DNA of 46,102 bases. Origin: Delftia tsuruhatensis NBRC 16741 (GTDB lineage: Bacteria > Pseudomonadota > Gammaproteobacteria > Burkholderiales > Burkholderiaceae_C). Of this stretch, positions 1 through 8,852 are shown one piece after another (the first letter of the stretch is position 1; each line of letters begins with the position of its first letter). The notes under the pieces were generated by a model, which had not been told where the DNA came from, made no database searches, and saw nothing but the letters and a program-made list of their open reading frames with translations. Where the stretch lies: assembly GCF_001571325.1 (NCBI RefSeq), contig NZ_BCTO01000061.1:1-46102 (forward strand), given 5' to 3'. Position numbers and translations under genes: made by a program.

Positions 1-130
1 TTCCTCGGTGTCCCTGGGATGGGCCGCGCCGGTTTCATGCGCCTGGGTGAAGCGCAAGGCCCTCGAAAGCCGATTCCCAGATTCCCTGCGTTGCTCGCGC
101 CGGGCCCTGTACTTTCCCGCAGGAGCTTTC

Positions 131-1105
131 ATGGTCCCCCCACTTTCACTTGCCGTGGCCGCCGATGATGCGCCCGCCACGCCCCGTCCCCATCTCCAGC
201 ACTTGCTCGACCAGGCCAAGGCGCAAGGCCCCATTCCTGTGGCCGTGGCCTATCCCTGCGATGCAGGCTCGCTGCAGGCCGCCATGCAAGCCGCGCAGGC
301 GGGCCTGATCACGCCGCTGCTGGTCGGCCCCGAGGCACGCATCCGGGCGGCGGCCCAGGCGGCCGGGCTGGACCTGGCGGGCGCGTCCATCCACTCCACC
401 GCCGACGATCCACGCGCGGCGGCTGCCCAGGCGGCGGCGCTGTGCGGCAGCGGCCAGGCGCGCGCGCTGATGAAGGGCAGCCTGCACAGCGACGAGTTGC
501 TGGGCGCTGCCGTGGCGCGCGAGGCCGGCCTGCGCGGCAGCCGCCGCGCCAGCCATGTGTTCGTGATGGACCTGCCGGGCTTCGAGCGCCCGCTGCTGAT
601 GACCGATTGCGTGGTCAACATCTTCCCCACGCTGATGGACAAGCGCGACATTGCGCAGAACGCCATCGACCTGGCCCGTGCCATCGGCATTGCCCGGCCG
701 CGCGTGGCCGTGCTCTCGGCGGTGGAGACGGTCAACCCCGCCATTCCCGGCACCATCGACGCGGCCGCGCTGTGCAAGATGGCCGACCGGGGGCAGATCA
801 GCGGCGCCATCCTTGACGGGCCGCTGGCCTACGACAACGCCATCTCGCTGCGCTCGGCGCACCACAAGGGCATCGTCTCCGACGTGGCGGGACAGCCCGA
901 CGTGCTGCTGGTGCCCAGCCTGGAGGCCGGCAACATGATCTACAAGCAGCTGGTCTACATGGCCGACGCCGAATGCGCGGGCCTGGTGCTGGGCATGCGC
1001 GTGCCCATCGTGCTGACCAGCCGTTCGGACTCCGTGGCCAGCCGCATCGCGTCCTGCGCGCTGGCCGTGCTGGCCAGCGCGGCGGGCGGCAAGGAGCAGC
1101 CATGA
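131..1105 (+). CDS. pta: Phosphate acetyltransferase (Pta domain only)
   Basis: The 324-residue protein matches the short phosphate acetyl/butyryltransferase family, which interconverts acyl-CoA plus phosphate and acyl phosphate plus CoA in the cytoplasm. Visible family blocks are VAYPCDAGSL near the N-terminus and, in the C-terminal half, DGPLAYDNAIS, VPSLEAGNMIYKQL and VPIVLTSRSDS. It lacks the N-terminal regulatory domains of long Pta enzymes. I chose the ATG at 131 because an AGGAG sits at 121-125; an upstream in-frame start has no ribosome site and would add 41 residues unlike the family. The stop overlaps the next start as ATGA, so the two genes are translationally coupled. The neighbouring YeiH-type exporter suggests it recycles acetyl phosphate made by a sulfoacetaldehyde acetyltransferase, but that gene is not in the window. 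A phosphobutyryltransferase role cannot be excluded. Confidence 0.85.
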   Translation: MVPPLSLAVAADDAPATPRPHLQHLLDQAKAQGPIPVAVAYPCDAGSLQAAMQAAQAGLITPLLVGPEARIRAAAQAAGLDLAGASIHSTADDPRAAAAQAAALCGSGQARALMKGSLHSDELLGAAVAREAGLRGSRRASHVFVMDLPGFERPLLMTDCVVNIFPTLMDKRDIAQNAIDLARAIGIARPRVAVLSAVETVNPAIPGTIDAAALCKMADRGQISGAILDGPLAYDNAISLRSAHHKGIVSDVAGQPDVLLVPSLEAGNMIYKQLVYMADAECAGLVLGMRVPIVLTSRSDSVASRIASCALAVLASAAGGKEQP

Positions 1106-2148
1106 GCCAGGTCCAAGCACAGGTGGCTGCGCAGGCGCCCGTGCCGCGCATGCTGCAGTGGCTCAGGCTCCTGCCCGGCACGGGCCTGTCGGGCGTGATC
1201 GCGCTGGCGGCGACCTTCGTCTCCACGCTGCATGGCGGGCCGCAGCTGCTGTTCGCGCTGTTCTTCGGCGTGGCCTTCCACTTCCTGAGCCAGGACGCGC
1301 GCGCCAAGCCGGGCATCGAGTTCTGCGCGCGCGGCGTGCTGCGCCTGGGCGTGGGCCTGCTGGGTGCGCGCATCACGGCCACGCAGATCGCGGGCCTGGG
1401 CTGGACCACGGCGCTGATCGTTATCGCCGCCGTGGTCACCACGCTGCTGTGCGGCACGCTGCTGGGCCGGCGCCTGGGCCTGACGCGCCCGCAGGGCGTG
1501 CTGTCGGGCGGCGCGGTGGCCATCTGCGGCGCCTCGGCGGCGCTGGCCATCTCGTCGGTGCTGCCGCGCGACAAGGACAGCGACCGCTTCACGCTCACCG
1601 TGGTGGTCACGGTCACCGTGCTGTCCACGGCCGCCATGGTGCTGTACCCGCTGGTGGCGCGCGCCCTGCATCTGCCGCCCGAGCTGGCCGGCCTGTTCAT
1701 CGGCGGCACCATCCACGATGTGGCCCAGGTGGTGGGCGCGGGCTACACCATCGACCAGGCCACGGGGGACTACGCCACCATCGTCAAGCTGTTCCGCGTG
1801 TCCATGCTGGCCGTGGTGGTGGTCATGGTCTCGGCCCTGTTCAAGCGCCAGCGCGAGGCAGCGGCCGAGCAGCACCACGGCAAGAAGCCGGGCCTGGTGC
1901 CCTGGTTCCTGTGGGTGTTCGTCGCGCTGGTGGCCATCAACTCGCTGGGCTGGGTACCGCCGGGTCTGCAGCACCAGTTGAGCGACCTGTCGCGCAACTG
2001 CCTGGTGCTGGCCATTGCGGCCCTGGGCCTGAAGACCTCGTTCCAGCAACTGGCCCAGGCCGGCTGGCGGCCTTTTGCACTGCTGGTGGTGGAGACGCTG
2101 TGGATGGCAGCCTTCGTGCTGATCGCCATCGAGATCGAGATGCGCTGA
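1102..2148 (+). CDS. YeiH/UPF0324 family putative sulfate/sulfite exporter
   Basis: This 348-residue integral membrane protein has about ten hydrophobic segments and the signatures of the YeiH (UPF0324) family: GVLRLGVGLLGARIT near residue 80, SGGAVAICGASAALAISSV near residue 135, and GGTIHDVAQVVGAGY near residue 200. Family members are annotated as putative sulfate exporters, and none is well characterised to my knowledge. The start overlaps the stop of the phosphate acetyltransferase gene (ATGA at 1102-1105), and a hairpin terminator follows the stop. Coupling to Pta fits export of sulfite or sulfate released during sulfonate degradation; this is inference from gene order. Confidence 0.85.
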   Translation: MSQVQAQVAAQAPVPRMLQWLRLLPGTGLSGVIALAATFVSTLHGGPQLLFALFFGVAFHFLSQDARAKPGIEFCARGVLRLGVGLLGARITATQIAGLGWTTALIVIAAVVTTLLCGTLLGRRLGLTRPQGVLSGGAVAICGASAALAISSVLPRDKDSDRFTLTVVVTVTVLSTAAMVLYPLVARALHLPPELAGLFIGGTIHDVAQVVGAGYTIDQATGDYATIVKLFRVSMLAVVVVMVSALFKRQREAAAEQHHGKKPGLVPWFLWVFVALVAINSLGWVPPGLQHQLSDLSRNCLVLAIAALGLKTSFQQLAQAGWRPFALLVVETLWMAAFVLIAIEIEMR

Positions 2149-2172
2149 CGCCTGCACAGGCATTGCCGCAAG

Positions 2173-2197
2173 AGGCCCGCCCTGCGCGGGCCTTTGT
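2173..2197 (+). terminator. Rho-independent terminator after the pta-yeiH operon
   Basis: A perfect 8-bp stem, AGGCCCGC at 2173-2180 with GCGGGCCT at 2186-2193, encloses a CCTGC loop and is followed by a short T-rich tract. It lies 25 bases after the exporter stop. Confidence 0.75.
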
Positions 2198-2285
2198 CAT
2201 GGCGCCACACATCGCTTGATGGGCATGCACCAAGATGATACATTTGCACACAAATTTTTGATCCACATCAACGCCCTTCCGCGCC

Positions 2286-2591
2286 GTGAACGTTTTTCGC
2301 AAGCAAGCCGGCAGATTCCGCAGGCTGACCGCCACCCAAATCCTCACCCTGCTGCGCAATCAGCAACCCCGGCAAGCCGCCCTGCTGCGGCTGCTGCCCT
2401 GCCTGTCGATGCTGGCCGTGTGCGCGGTGCTGCTCGATTCCCTGCTGCCCATTCCGCTGTGGGCCATCGCCAGCCTGACCGTGGTCATGGCCGCCTACAT
2501 CGCCCACAACTGCCAGTCCTTTGTCGCCACCCAGCGCAGAAAGTCCACGCTGCGCCATCTCGCGCGCTCCTGCCTGCTGCACGCCGGCTGA
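2286..2591 (+). CDS. Small hypothetical membrane protein
   Basis: A 101-residue ORF with a GTG start. It has a basic N-terminus (about residues 1-30, rich in Arg and Gln), two adjacent hydrophobic segments (about 33-52 and 55-73) joined by a short Pro-containing turn, and a basic C-terminus. That is the topology of a small two-helix inner membrane protein. I do not recognise a family. No convincing ribosome site precedes the GTG, and competing ORFs exist on the other strand, so it may not be real. It is isolated between a terminator and a converging LysR gene. Confidence 0.4.
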   Translation: MNVFRKQAGRFRRLTATQILTLLRNQQPRQAALLRLLPCLSMLAVCAVLLDSLLPIPLWAIASLTVVMAAYIAHNCQSFVATQRRKSTLRHLARSCLLHAG

Positions 2592-2618
2592 AGCACAAGT
2601 GCCCCTGGGTGCCGGGCG

Positions 2619-3512
2619 TCAGGCACCGCCTCTGGCATAGGCCGTCAGCGCCTGGGCCACGGCCTTGAAGACCACGGCGCAGCGCTCGCTCTTGCGCAGG
2701 TCCTCGTGCATGGCCACCCAGGTATCGAGCTTCCATGAAAACGCCTGGGGCAGCACCCGCACCAGGCCCGGCTCCCGGGCCGCCAATGCCGACTGGCACA
2801 CGCCAATGCCAAAGCCCGCGCGGATGGCGCCCAACTGGGCCAGGTCGCTGTCCGAGCGCAGCGCCATGCCTTCGCGCGTGAGCATGGGAAACTGCTGCTG
2901 CATCTTTCGGATCAGGGCGCTTTCATGGTCGAAGCCGATGAGCGAATGCCCGGCCAGGTCCTCCAGCGATTCCGGCACGCCGCGTGCGGACAGATAGCTT
3001 TCATGGGCATGCAGCCCCAGCTCGATGGCGCCGATATGGCGTGCCACCAGCGCCTCCTGCTGCGGCCGGAACATGCGCACGGCCACGTCGGCCTCGCGGC
3101 GCAACAGGTCGTCCACCGCGTTGGACAGCACCAGCTCGATGCCCAGTTCAGGGTGTGCCGCGCGCAATTGCGCAAGCACAGGCGGCAGCACCTCCACGCC
3201 CACCACCTCGCTGGCCGTCAGCCGCACCGTGCCGCGCACGCCCGAGCCATGGCTGGCCGCCACGCGGCGCAGCGCGGCCGCCGTCGCGGCCATGCTGGCT
3301 GCATAGGGCTGAAGCTCGTAGGCCGCCTCCGTGGGCGCGAAGCCATCGGATGAGCGGGTGAACAGTTGCAGGCCCAGCGCCGACTCCAGCCCGTCGATGT
3401 GCCGGCCCACGGTCGGCTGCGCCACACCCATGGCCCGGCCCGCCGCTGACAGCGACCCGGACTCCAGCACCTGCAAAAAACTGCGATACCACTCCCAGTG
3501 GGGTTCCGACAT
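2619..3512 (-). CDS. LysR family transcriptional regulator
   Basis: This 297-residue protein has an N-terminal winged helix-turn-helix (residues about 5-63, including SGSLSAAGRAMGVAQPTVGR) and a C-terminal periplasmic-binding-protein-like effector domain from about residue 90. The helix has VAQPTVGRHI in place of the common TQPALS. The ATG at 3512 is preferred over an in-frame GTG one codon upstream. It is transcribed divergently from the epimerase-like gene at 3614, the usual arrangement for a LysR regulator and its target. The effector cannot be read from the sequence. Confidence 0.9.
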   Translation of the reverse strand: MSEPHWEWYRSFLQVLESGSLSAAGRAMGVAQPTVGRHIDGLESALGLQLFTRSSDGFAPTEAAYELQPYAASMAATAAALRRVAASHGSGVRGTVRLTASEVVGVEVLPPVLAQLRAAHPELGIELVLSNAVDDLLRREADVAVRMFRPQQEALVARHIGAIELGLHAHESYLSARGVPESLEDLAGHSLIGFDHESALIRKMQQQFPMLTREGMALRSDSDLAQLGAIRAGFGIGVCQSALAAREPGLVRVLPQAFSWKLDTWVAMHEDLRKSERCAVVFKAVAQALTAYARGGA

Positions 3513-3613
3513 CACTCATCCATTCATTTATGCATGGACACCAGAGAATTCTAGGCAATTTTCTTTTTGCAGCGGGTTGCTGACACTGAGGCTGTCACCA
3601 CAGGACCCAGCCC
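3513..3613. promoter_or_regulatory. Divergent promoter region of the LysR and epimerase-like genes
   Basis: About 100 bases separate the two start codons. The region is locally AT-rich (3520-3570) against a GC-rich background. TCCAT at 3519-3523 and ATGGA at 3534-3538 form a small inverted repeat that could be part of a LysR site, but it lacks a clear T-N11-A core. No firm -35/-10 pair is assigned. Confidence 0.35.
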
Positions 3614-4582
3614 ATGCCATCCATTGCACTCTTCGGCGCCGCAGGCGCCATCGGCCAGAGCCTGGCCGCCGCGCTCAGACAACAGGGCCGCGCCTACCGC
3701 GTGGTCGGCCGCAGCGAAGCCAGCCTGCGCCAGACCTTCGGCGCCGACCCGCTGGCCGAGATCGTCCCCTGGAACCCGGACAGCACCGGCTCCGTCGAGG
3801 CTGCCGCCCACGGCGTGGACACGCTGGTCTACCTGGTGGGCGTGAACTACTGGCAGTTCGCATTGCATCCCGAGCTCATGCGCAGGACGCTGGACGGCGC
3901 CATTGCCGCCGGCGTGCGCCGCATCGTACTGATCGGCACCGTCTATCCCTATGGAAAGGCGCAGGCCCATGCCGTGAAGGAAGACCATCCACGCAACCCG
4001 CATACCTTCAAGGGCCGCATGCGCAAGGCGCAGGAAGACCTGCTGCTGCAGGCCCACGCACAGGGCCGCATCGAGGCCGCCGTACTGCGCCTGCCCGACT
4101 TCTACGGCCCGGGCGTGCACAACAGCCTGCTGCACGGAGCCTTCGAGGCGGCGGCCCGTGGCGGCCGGGCCGACATGGTCGGCCCGCTGGACCGGCCGCA
4201 TGAGTTTGTCTATGTGCCCGATGTGGGCCCCGTCGTGGCGCGCCTGATCGGCACGCCGCAGGCTTTCGGCAAGGTCTGGCACCTCGCCGGCGCGGGGGCG
4301 ATCACGCAGCGCGACGTCGTCTCCGAGATCGAACGCCTGAGCGGCAGGCCGTTGAAACTGCGCGTTGCAGGCAAGACCGCGCTGCGCCTGACCGGCCTGT
4401 TCAACCCCTTCATGCGCGAGCTGGCCGAGATGCACTACCTGCTGACCGATCCGCTGATCATGGAGGACTCCGCGCTGCACGCCCTGCTGGGCCCCATCGC
4501 CAAGACGCCCTATGCGCAGGGCATACGCGCAACGCTCAACGCCGCCATGGCAAGTGCCGACTCACACTTGGCCGCGGCCTGA
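3614..4582 (+). CDS. NAD-dependent epimerase/dehydratase family protein
   Basis: A 322-residue extended short-chain dehydrogenase-type protein. The nucleotide-binding GAAGAIG motif is at residues about 8-14, the conserved YGK-type segment (VYPYGKAQAH) is near residue 115, and a sugar-epimerase-like LRLPDFYGPG block is near residue 160. The fold binds NAD(P) and acts on nucleotide sugars or related carbonyls in the cytoplasm; the substrate is unknown. It is read divergently from the LysR gene, so it is probably that regulator's target, and it ends just before a strong terminator. Confidence 0.8.
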   Translation: MPSIALFGAAGAIGQSLAAALRQQGRAYRVVGRSEASLRQTFGADPLAEIVPWNPDSTGSVEAAAHGVDTLVYLVGVNYWQFALHPELMRRTLDGAIAAGVRRIVLIGTVYPYGKAQAHAVKEDHPRNPHTFKGRMRKAQEDLLLQAHAQGRIEAAVLRLPDFYGPGVHNSLLHGAFEAAARGGRADMVGPLDRPHEFVYVPDVGPVVARLIGTPQAFGKVWHLAGAGAITQRDVVSEIERLSGRPLKLRVAGKTALRLTGLFNPFMRELAEMHYLLTDPLIMEDSALHALLGPIAKTPYAQGIRATLNAAMASADSHLAAA

Positions 4583-4610
4583 GCCTGGCCTGCAGCCCGA
4601 AAACAAAAAA

Positions 4611-4640
4611 GCCCTGACAGCAAAACTGTCAGGGCCTTTG
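4611..4640. terminator. Bidirectional hairpin terminator between epimerase and tRNA-Gln
   Basis: A perfect 10-bp stem, GCCCTGACAG at 4611-4620 with CTGTCAGGGC at 4626-4635, has the loop CAAAA. An A-run precedes it and CTTTGT follows, so it can terminate the epimerase gene on the plus strand and tRNA-Gln on the minus strand. Confidence 0.85.
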
Positions 4641-4646
4641 TCTATC

Positions 4647-4723
4647 TGGCAGGGGAGGAAGGACTCGAACCCTCGCATGCCGGAATCAAAATCCGGTGCC
4701 TTTACCAACTTGGCGACTCCCCT
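4647..4723 (-). tRNA. tRNA-Gln (anticodon TTG)
   Basis: The minus strand folds as a cloverleaf. The acceptor stem AGGGGAG pairs with CTCCCCT, G is the discriminator and CCA is encoded. The anticodon stem is CCGGA/TCCGG around the loop TTTTGAT (anticodon TTG), and the T arm is GAGGG-TTCGAGT-CCTTC. Codon CAA/CAG decoding follows from the anticodon. It lies 77 bases downstream of the COG0523 GTPase gene on the same strand, so read-through from that operon is possible in addition to its own promoter. Confidence 0.95.
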
Positions 4724-4737
4724 AGAAGACCTAAATT

Positions 4738-4766
4738 CTAATACGTTTTTTTGGCCCGAAATCCAA
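4738..4766 (-). promoter_or_regulatory. Candidate sigma-70 promoter for tRNA-Gln
   Basis: On the minus strand a TTGGAT hexamer (4766-4761) lies exactly 17 bases from TATTAG (4743-4738), with an overlapping TAGAAT at 4740-4735, in an AT-rich patch just upstream of the tRNA. The match is partial. Confidence 0.35.
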
Positions 4767-4800
4767 AATTCCAAAAATTTCGACACCGCCAAAGTTGTCT

Positions 4801-5781
4801 TCATGGCGCGGCCAGGGCTCCCTCAAGACAGCGGAGTATCGCCTCCCGCCCCATCGCCGTGAAACAGCCAATGAAGACAAACACGGACTCCGAGACCCTG
4901 GCCCCATGCAGGCTGGCAATGCGCAAGCGCCCACCCACCACGTGGACTTCCTGGACGCTGTCCTGCCCGCCCAGCCGCACGATGCCCTTGGCCCGCAACA
5001 GGGGGACAGGCAGCGTACGCAGCGCCTGCCGCAACCGCTGCCGGTCAAAGCAGCGGCGCGTTGCGTAGGAAAAGCTGCCCACTTCGGCCATGCCGGCCAT
5101 GTTCCCGGCCTGGCTTTTCCAGGAGCCGCCCGCTTGCAGCAGGCCTTGCGGGCGGCGTGGCGAGGCAGCCGCATCAATGAACACGGCCAGCGGTATCTCG
5201 CCATGTCGGGCCGCCAGCACCACGGCACCGGGCGCCATGCCGGCCACGCGCGCGGCCACCTTTTCGGTGGCACATGCGCCGGCCAGATCGGCCTTGGTCA
5301 GCACCAGCGCCGTCGCGCCCGAGATCTGGCGGCGGACCATGTCGCCGACCAGCGGGTCGCACAGTTGCTCATCGACGTCCTGGACATCCACCGCCACCAG
5401 GATGGCGTTGAGCTGCAGCGCGGGGTCGAGCATGCCGACCTGGGCGATGCGCACGGGGTCGGAGACGCCGCTGGCCTCGATGACCAGCAGGTCCGGGCGG
5501 TCGGGCCGCGCGCCCACGGCAGCCAGGGCCTCGGCCAGCCGCCCGCCGATGGAGCAGCAGATGCAGCCGTTTTCCAGCTGCAGCACGTCGCTGCTGCGTG
5601 TGCGGATCAGGGCGGCGTCGATGTTGATCTCGCCGAAGTCGTTGACCAGCACGGCCACGCGCAGGCCATCGGCACGCTCCAGCAGCCGGTTGAGCAAGGT
5701 GGTCTTGCCCGCGCCCAGGTAGCCGCCCACGACGACCATGGGAACGGGCGCCCGCTGCGCCGCGGCGGCCGGCGTGCTCAT
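4801..5781 (-). CDS. CobW/COG0523 family GTPase (putative metallochaperone)
   Basis: A 326-residue P-loop GTPase of the COG0523 family. Visible are Walker A GGYLGAGKTTLLN (about residues 18-30), the metal-binding GCICC motif (about 75-79), ASGVSDP and the guanine-specificity TKAD. Family members insert or traffic Zn, Co or Ni. The start overlaps the stop of the amidohydrolase gene (ATGA, 5778-5781), which indicates co-translation. In this operon a likely client is the metal-dependent amidohydrolase encoded directly upstream; that is inference. A longer reading in the same frame through the amidohydrolase gene is a shadow. Confidence 0.88.
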   Translation of the reverse strand: MSTPAAAAQRAPVPMVVVGGYLGAGKTTLLNRLLERADGLRVAVLVNDFGEINIDAALIRTRSSDVLQLENGCICCSIGGRLAEALAAVGARPDRPDLLVIEASGVSDPVRIAQVGMLDPALQLNAILVAVDVQDVDEQLCDPLVGDMVRRQISGATALVLTKADLAGACATEKVAARVAGMAPGAVVLAARHGEIPLAVFIDAAASPRRPQGLLQAGGSWKSQAGNMAGMAEVGSFSYATRRCFDRQRLRQALRTLPVPLLRAKGIVRLGGQDSVQEVHVVGGRLRIASLHGARVSESVFVFIGCFTAMGREAILRCLEGALAAP

Positions 5782-7442
5782 GGCGCTGACCCGGGCGCGG
5801 GGAAGATGCGGCCGCCCAGCACGGTGCCCCAGACCTTCACGTCCTTGAGGGCCGCTGGCGCCACCGCGCGGGGATCGTCCTCCAGCACGGCGAAGTCCGC
5901 CAGCTTGCCGGGCTCGATGCTGCCCACGCGCTGCTCCAGTTTCAGGGTACGGGCCGCGCCCATGGTGATGGCGTGCAGGGCATCGTCCACCGACAGGCGC
6001 TCGGCCTCGCCCAGCACGCGGCCTGAAGCGGTTTTGCGCTGCACGGCGCACCAGGCGGTGAACAAGGGGTTGATGGGGGTGATGGGCGCATCGGAGTGCA
6101 TGGAAAAGTCCATGCCCAGGCGCCGTGCCGTGCCCGCCGCATTCATGCGTGACGCCCACTCCATGCCCACGGTCTGCCCGGCGTGCGCATCGCCCCAGTA
6201 ATAGAGGTGGTTGGAGAAGAAGTTGACACACATTCCCAGGCGCGCGGCGCGCTGCAGCTGGGCGATGCTGGCCAGCTGGCAGTGCTGCAGGGTGTGGCGA
6301 TGGTCGGCGCGCGGGTGCCTGGCCAGCAGGTCCTCGATCACATCCAGCACCACCTCGGTGGCCTCGTCTCCGTTGGTGTGGATGTGCAGTTGCAGACCGG
6401 CCAGGTGGAAGGGCTCGAACAGCGCGGGCAGCTGCGACGGGGGAATCAGCCACAGGCCGTTGGGCTGCCCGCCCGCGTAGCCGGGAGCGCGCAGGCGCGC
6501 GGTGAAGCCCTGGATGGAGCCGTCCACGATGAACTTGACGGGGCCGAACTGCAGCTTGTCGCTGGCCGAGGACGCCGCTGCAGCATGCACGCGCGCGGCA
6601 CCGCCTTCCGGGTTGCGCTGCGGCGCGAAGGCCGGGACGATGCGCAGCGGATAGGCCGCGTCGCCCGTGACTTCGCGCAGCGCGGCCAGGCCCTGGGGCG
6701 AGAGATCGCTGACCAGGTCGGTGGCCGTGGTCACGCCCGCGAGCTGGGCCACGCGGCCGAACTTCCAGATCGCCTCGCGCTGCTCGGCAGCGGCCAGCGA
6801 CAGCGCGCTGCCGATCACCTTCTGCACCGGATACATGGCAGCGAATTCCTGCAGCTCGCCGGTGGGCTGGCCCTCGGCGTCCTTGTGGATGCCGTCGATG
6901 TCGGTGTCCTCGTCGATGCCGGCCAGCGCCAGCATGGCCGAGTTCACATTCATCAGGTGCACGCTGGCGTGCAGGATGACGATGGGCCGCGTGGCGGAGA
7001 CACGGTCCAGCTCGCGCACCGACAGCCGGCTGCTGCCGAAGAGGATGGGATCGAAGCCCCAGGCCAGCAGCGTGGCCTGCGCATCGGGCAGGGCACGCTC
7101 GGCCTCGGCCAGGCGCGCCAGCACGGCGTCCAGCGTGCGCAGGCCGGGCCACAGGCGGCCCTCGGGATCGCGCCGATCGAAGTAGCCCAGGTACACGGCC
7201 TCCCACATGGCGCCTTCCATCAGGTGGCTGTGCGCCTCGATCAGGCCGGGCATGAGCACCTTGCCGCGCAGGTGGTCGATGCGTTCGGCCTCGGGCCAGG
7301 CAGCCATGTCGGCCTCCTGGCCAACGGCCAAGATGCGGCCGCCCTGCACGGCCACATGGGTGGCCTGCGGCTGGGCCGGGTTCATGGTGAGGATGGTGCG
7401 CGCCACAAAGACCTGCGTGCGCGCGTTCTCGTCGTGGTTCAT
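5778..7442 (-). CDS. YtcJ-like metal-dependent amidohydrolase
   Basis: A 554-residue amidohydrolase_3 family enzyme. The metal-binding HSH of IEAHSHLMEG is near residue 66. VKFIVDGSIQG, LQLHIHTNGD, LQHCQLAS and the late Asp motif HSDAPITPINP follow in the family order, and the protein ends with the small beta-sandwich segment SIEPGKLADFAVL. No signal peptide is visible, so it should hydrolyse an amide or related bond in the cytoplasm. The start at 7442 leaves a 14-base gap from the symporter stop. The genes upstream (symporter plus DUF3311 subunit) probably import its substrate, which I cannot identify. Confidence 0.88.
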   Translation of the reverse strand: MNHDENARTQVFVARTILTMNPAQPQATHVAVQGGRILAVGQEADMAAWPEAERIDHLRGKVLMPGLIEAHSHLMEGAMWEAVYLGYFDRRDPEGRLWPGLRTLDAVLARLAEAERALPDAQATLLAWGFDPILFGSSRLSVRELDRVSATRPIVILHASVHLMNVNSAMLALAGIDEDTDIDGIHKDAEGQPTGELQEFAAMYPVQKVIGSALSLAAAEQREAIWKFGRVAQLAGVTTATDLVSDLSPQGLAALREVTGDAAYPLRIVPAFAPQRNPEGGAARVHAAAASSASDKLQFGPVKFIVDGSIQGFTARLRAPGYAGGQPNGLWLIPPSQLPALFEPFHLAGLQLHIHTNGDEATEVVLDVIEDLLARHPRADHRHTLQHCQLASIAQLQRAARLGMCVNFFSNHLYYWGDAHAGQTVGMEWASRMNAAGTARRLGMDFSMHSDAPITPINPLFTAWCAVQRKTASGRVLGEAERLSVDDALHAITMGAARTLKLEQRVGSIEPGKLADFAVLEDDPRAVAPAALKDVKVWGTVLGGRIFPAPGSAP

Positions 7443-7456
7443 GGTGGTGGTCTTTT

Positions 7457-8839
7457 TCAGGCGGCCTTGACGCGCGCGGCACCCGGCAGATAGTGGACGA
7501 TGGCCGTGACCAGCAGGTTCAGCGCCAGGCTGATGAAGCCCAGGTTGATGCCGCCGAAGTCCGGTTGCTGCAGGTACAGCACGATGGCCAGCGCCTGCCC
7601 GCAGACGATGCCCAGGGCAACGGCCATGGGCCGGATGCGCCAGCCGAAGAGGATGGCCATCATTCCGGGGAAGAACTGCGTCACGCCGTAGTAGGTGGTG
7701 TTGATCAGCGTCAGCATCAGATTGGGCGTGAGCAGCGTCATCACGATGGACAGCACCAGGTAGATGACGATCACCACCTTGGCGCCCTGCTTTTGCTTGG
7801 CCTCGGGCAGGCCGGGCAACAGGTTGCGGGCCACGATGGGGCCGATGGCCAGGCAGATGCCCGCCAGCACCAGCAAGCCCGACAGCGCGGCGCCTGCGGC
7901 CACCAGGCCCAGCAGCCAGTCGGGCAGCAGTCGCACGGCAGCCGCGAAGAAGGCCTCGTTGGGCGATGCCAGCTGCAGGTTCTGGCTGATGGCGTAGTAC
8001 GAGGCCAGCACCAGGAAGGGGTACATCAGCATGTACAGCGGCATGGCGATCTGCGTGCGGCGGATGGTGTGCGAACTCTTGGCCGTGAAGAAGTTCTGAA
8101 CCGCGAACGGCATCATGTAGAAGCCCAGCGCCTGGAACAGCATGGTGCTCATGGAAAAGCGCAGCTGCGTATCGGTCATGTGGTTGCTGACCTTGGCGCT
8201 GGCGGCGGTGAACACATCGCCCACACCCGCATGCCAGCCCACGGCCACGCCCGTGGCGATGATGGCCACCACCATCAGGATGTCCTTGAGGATGGCGATA
8301 TAGGCCGAGGCGCGCACCCCCGAGATGGCGATGTAGGTGAAGGCCAGGCCCGCAGAGATCAGCAGCAGGTGCAGCGGCTGGAAATTCCATCCCAGGCCCT
8401 TGAGCGCGGCCACCAGCCCCGTGAACTGCAGCTGGCCCCAGGGCAGCAGGAACAGGATGGCCGAGCCGGCCACGATCAGCTCCAGCGCACGGCTGCCGAA
8501 GTGGCCCTTGAACAGGTCCGGCAGCGTGATGGCGTTGTGCCGCAGCCCCGCCTTCCAGATCATGGGGCCGAGGAAGTAGCCCAGCGGATAGGCCAGCAGG
8601 ATGTAGCCCAGGAACCAGACGCCATAGGTCGGCCCCTTGGCGTAGATGCCGCCCGGAAAGCCGACCATGGTGCCGATGCTGTAGATCTCGCCGGCGGCCA
8701 GGAAGAACACCAGGTAGGCGCCGAACTGGCGGGAGGCGACGAAGAAGTCATGCACGCTCTGCGCACCCTTGCCCGTGCGCGAGCGGATGGCCAGGTACAG
8801 GGACAGCGCGATGAAGCCCAGAAAGACTGCGGTGGTCAT
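7457..8839 (-). CDS. Sodium:solute symporter family (SSF) transporter
   Basis: A 460-residue membrane protein with about 12-13 hydrophobic segments and SSF features, including DFFVASRQFGAYLVFF near the N-terminus, GEIYSIGTMVGFPG near residue 50 and LSGLLVLAGICLAIGPIVARN near residue 320. SSF carriers couple Na+ entry to uptake of organic acids, amino acids or similar solutes. It follows the DUF3311 gene by 13 bases and precedes the amidohydrolase by 14, so this is a tight operon. Imported solute is probably the amidohydrolase substrate (inference). Confidence 0.92.
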   Translation of the reverse strand: MTTAVFLGFIALSLYLAIRSRTGKGAQSVHDFFVASRQFGAYLVFFLAAGEIYSIGTMVGFPGGIYAKGPTYGVWFLGYILLAYPLGYFLGPMIWKAGLRHNAITLPDLFKGHFGSRALELIVAGSAILFLLPWGQLQFTGLVAALKGLGWNFQPLHLLLISAGLAFTYIAISGVRASAYIAILKDILMVVAIIATGVAVGWHAGVGDVFTAASAKVSNHMTDTQLRFSMSTMLFQALGFYMMPFAVQNFFTAKSSHTIRRTQIAMPLYMLMYPFLVLASYYAISQNLQLASPNEAFFAAAVRLLPDWLLGLVAAGAALSGLLVLAGICLAIGPIVARNLLPGLPEAKQKQGAKVVIVIYLVLSIVMTLLTPNLMLTLINTTYYGVTQFFPGMMAILFGWRIRPMAVALGIVCGQALAIVLYLQQPDFGGINLGFISLALNLLVTAIVHYLPGAARVKAA

Positions 8840-8852
8840 GGCGGTGCTCCCT

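Noticed and set aside
1..130. In-frame extension of the phosphate acetyltransferase from position 8
   Set aside because: No ribosome site, no family similarity, and a clear AGGAG precedes the ATG at 131; I see no other gene end in this stretch.
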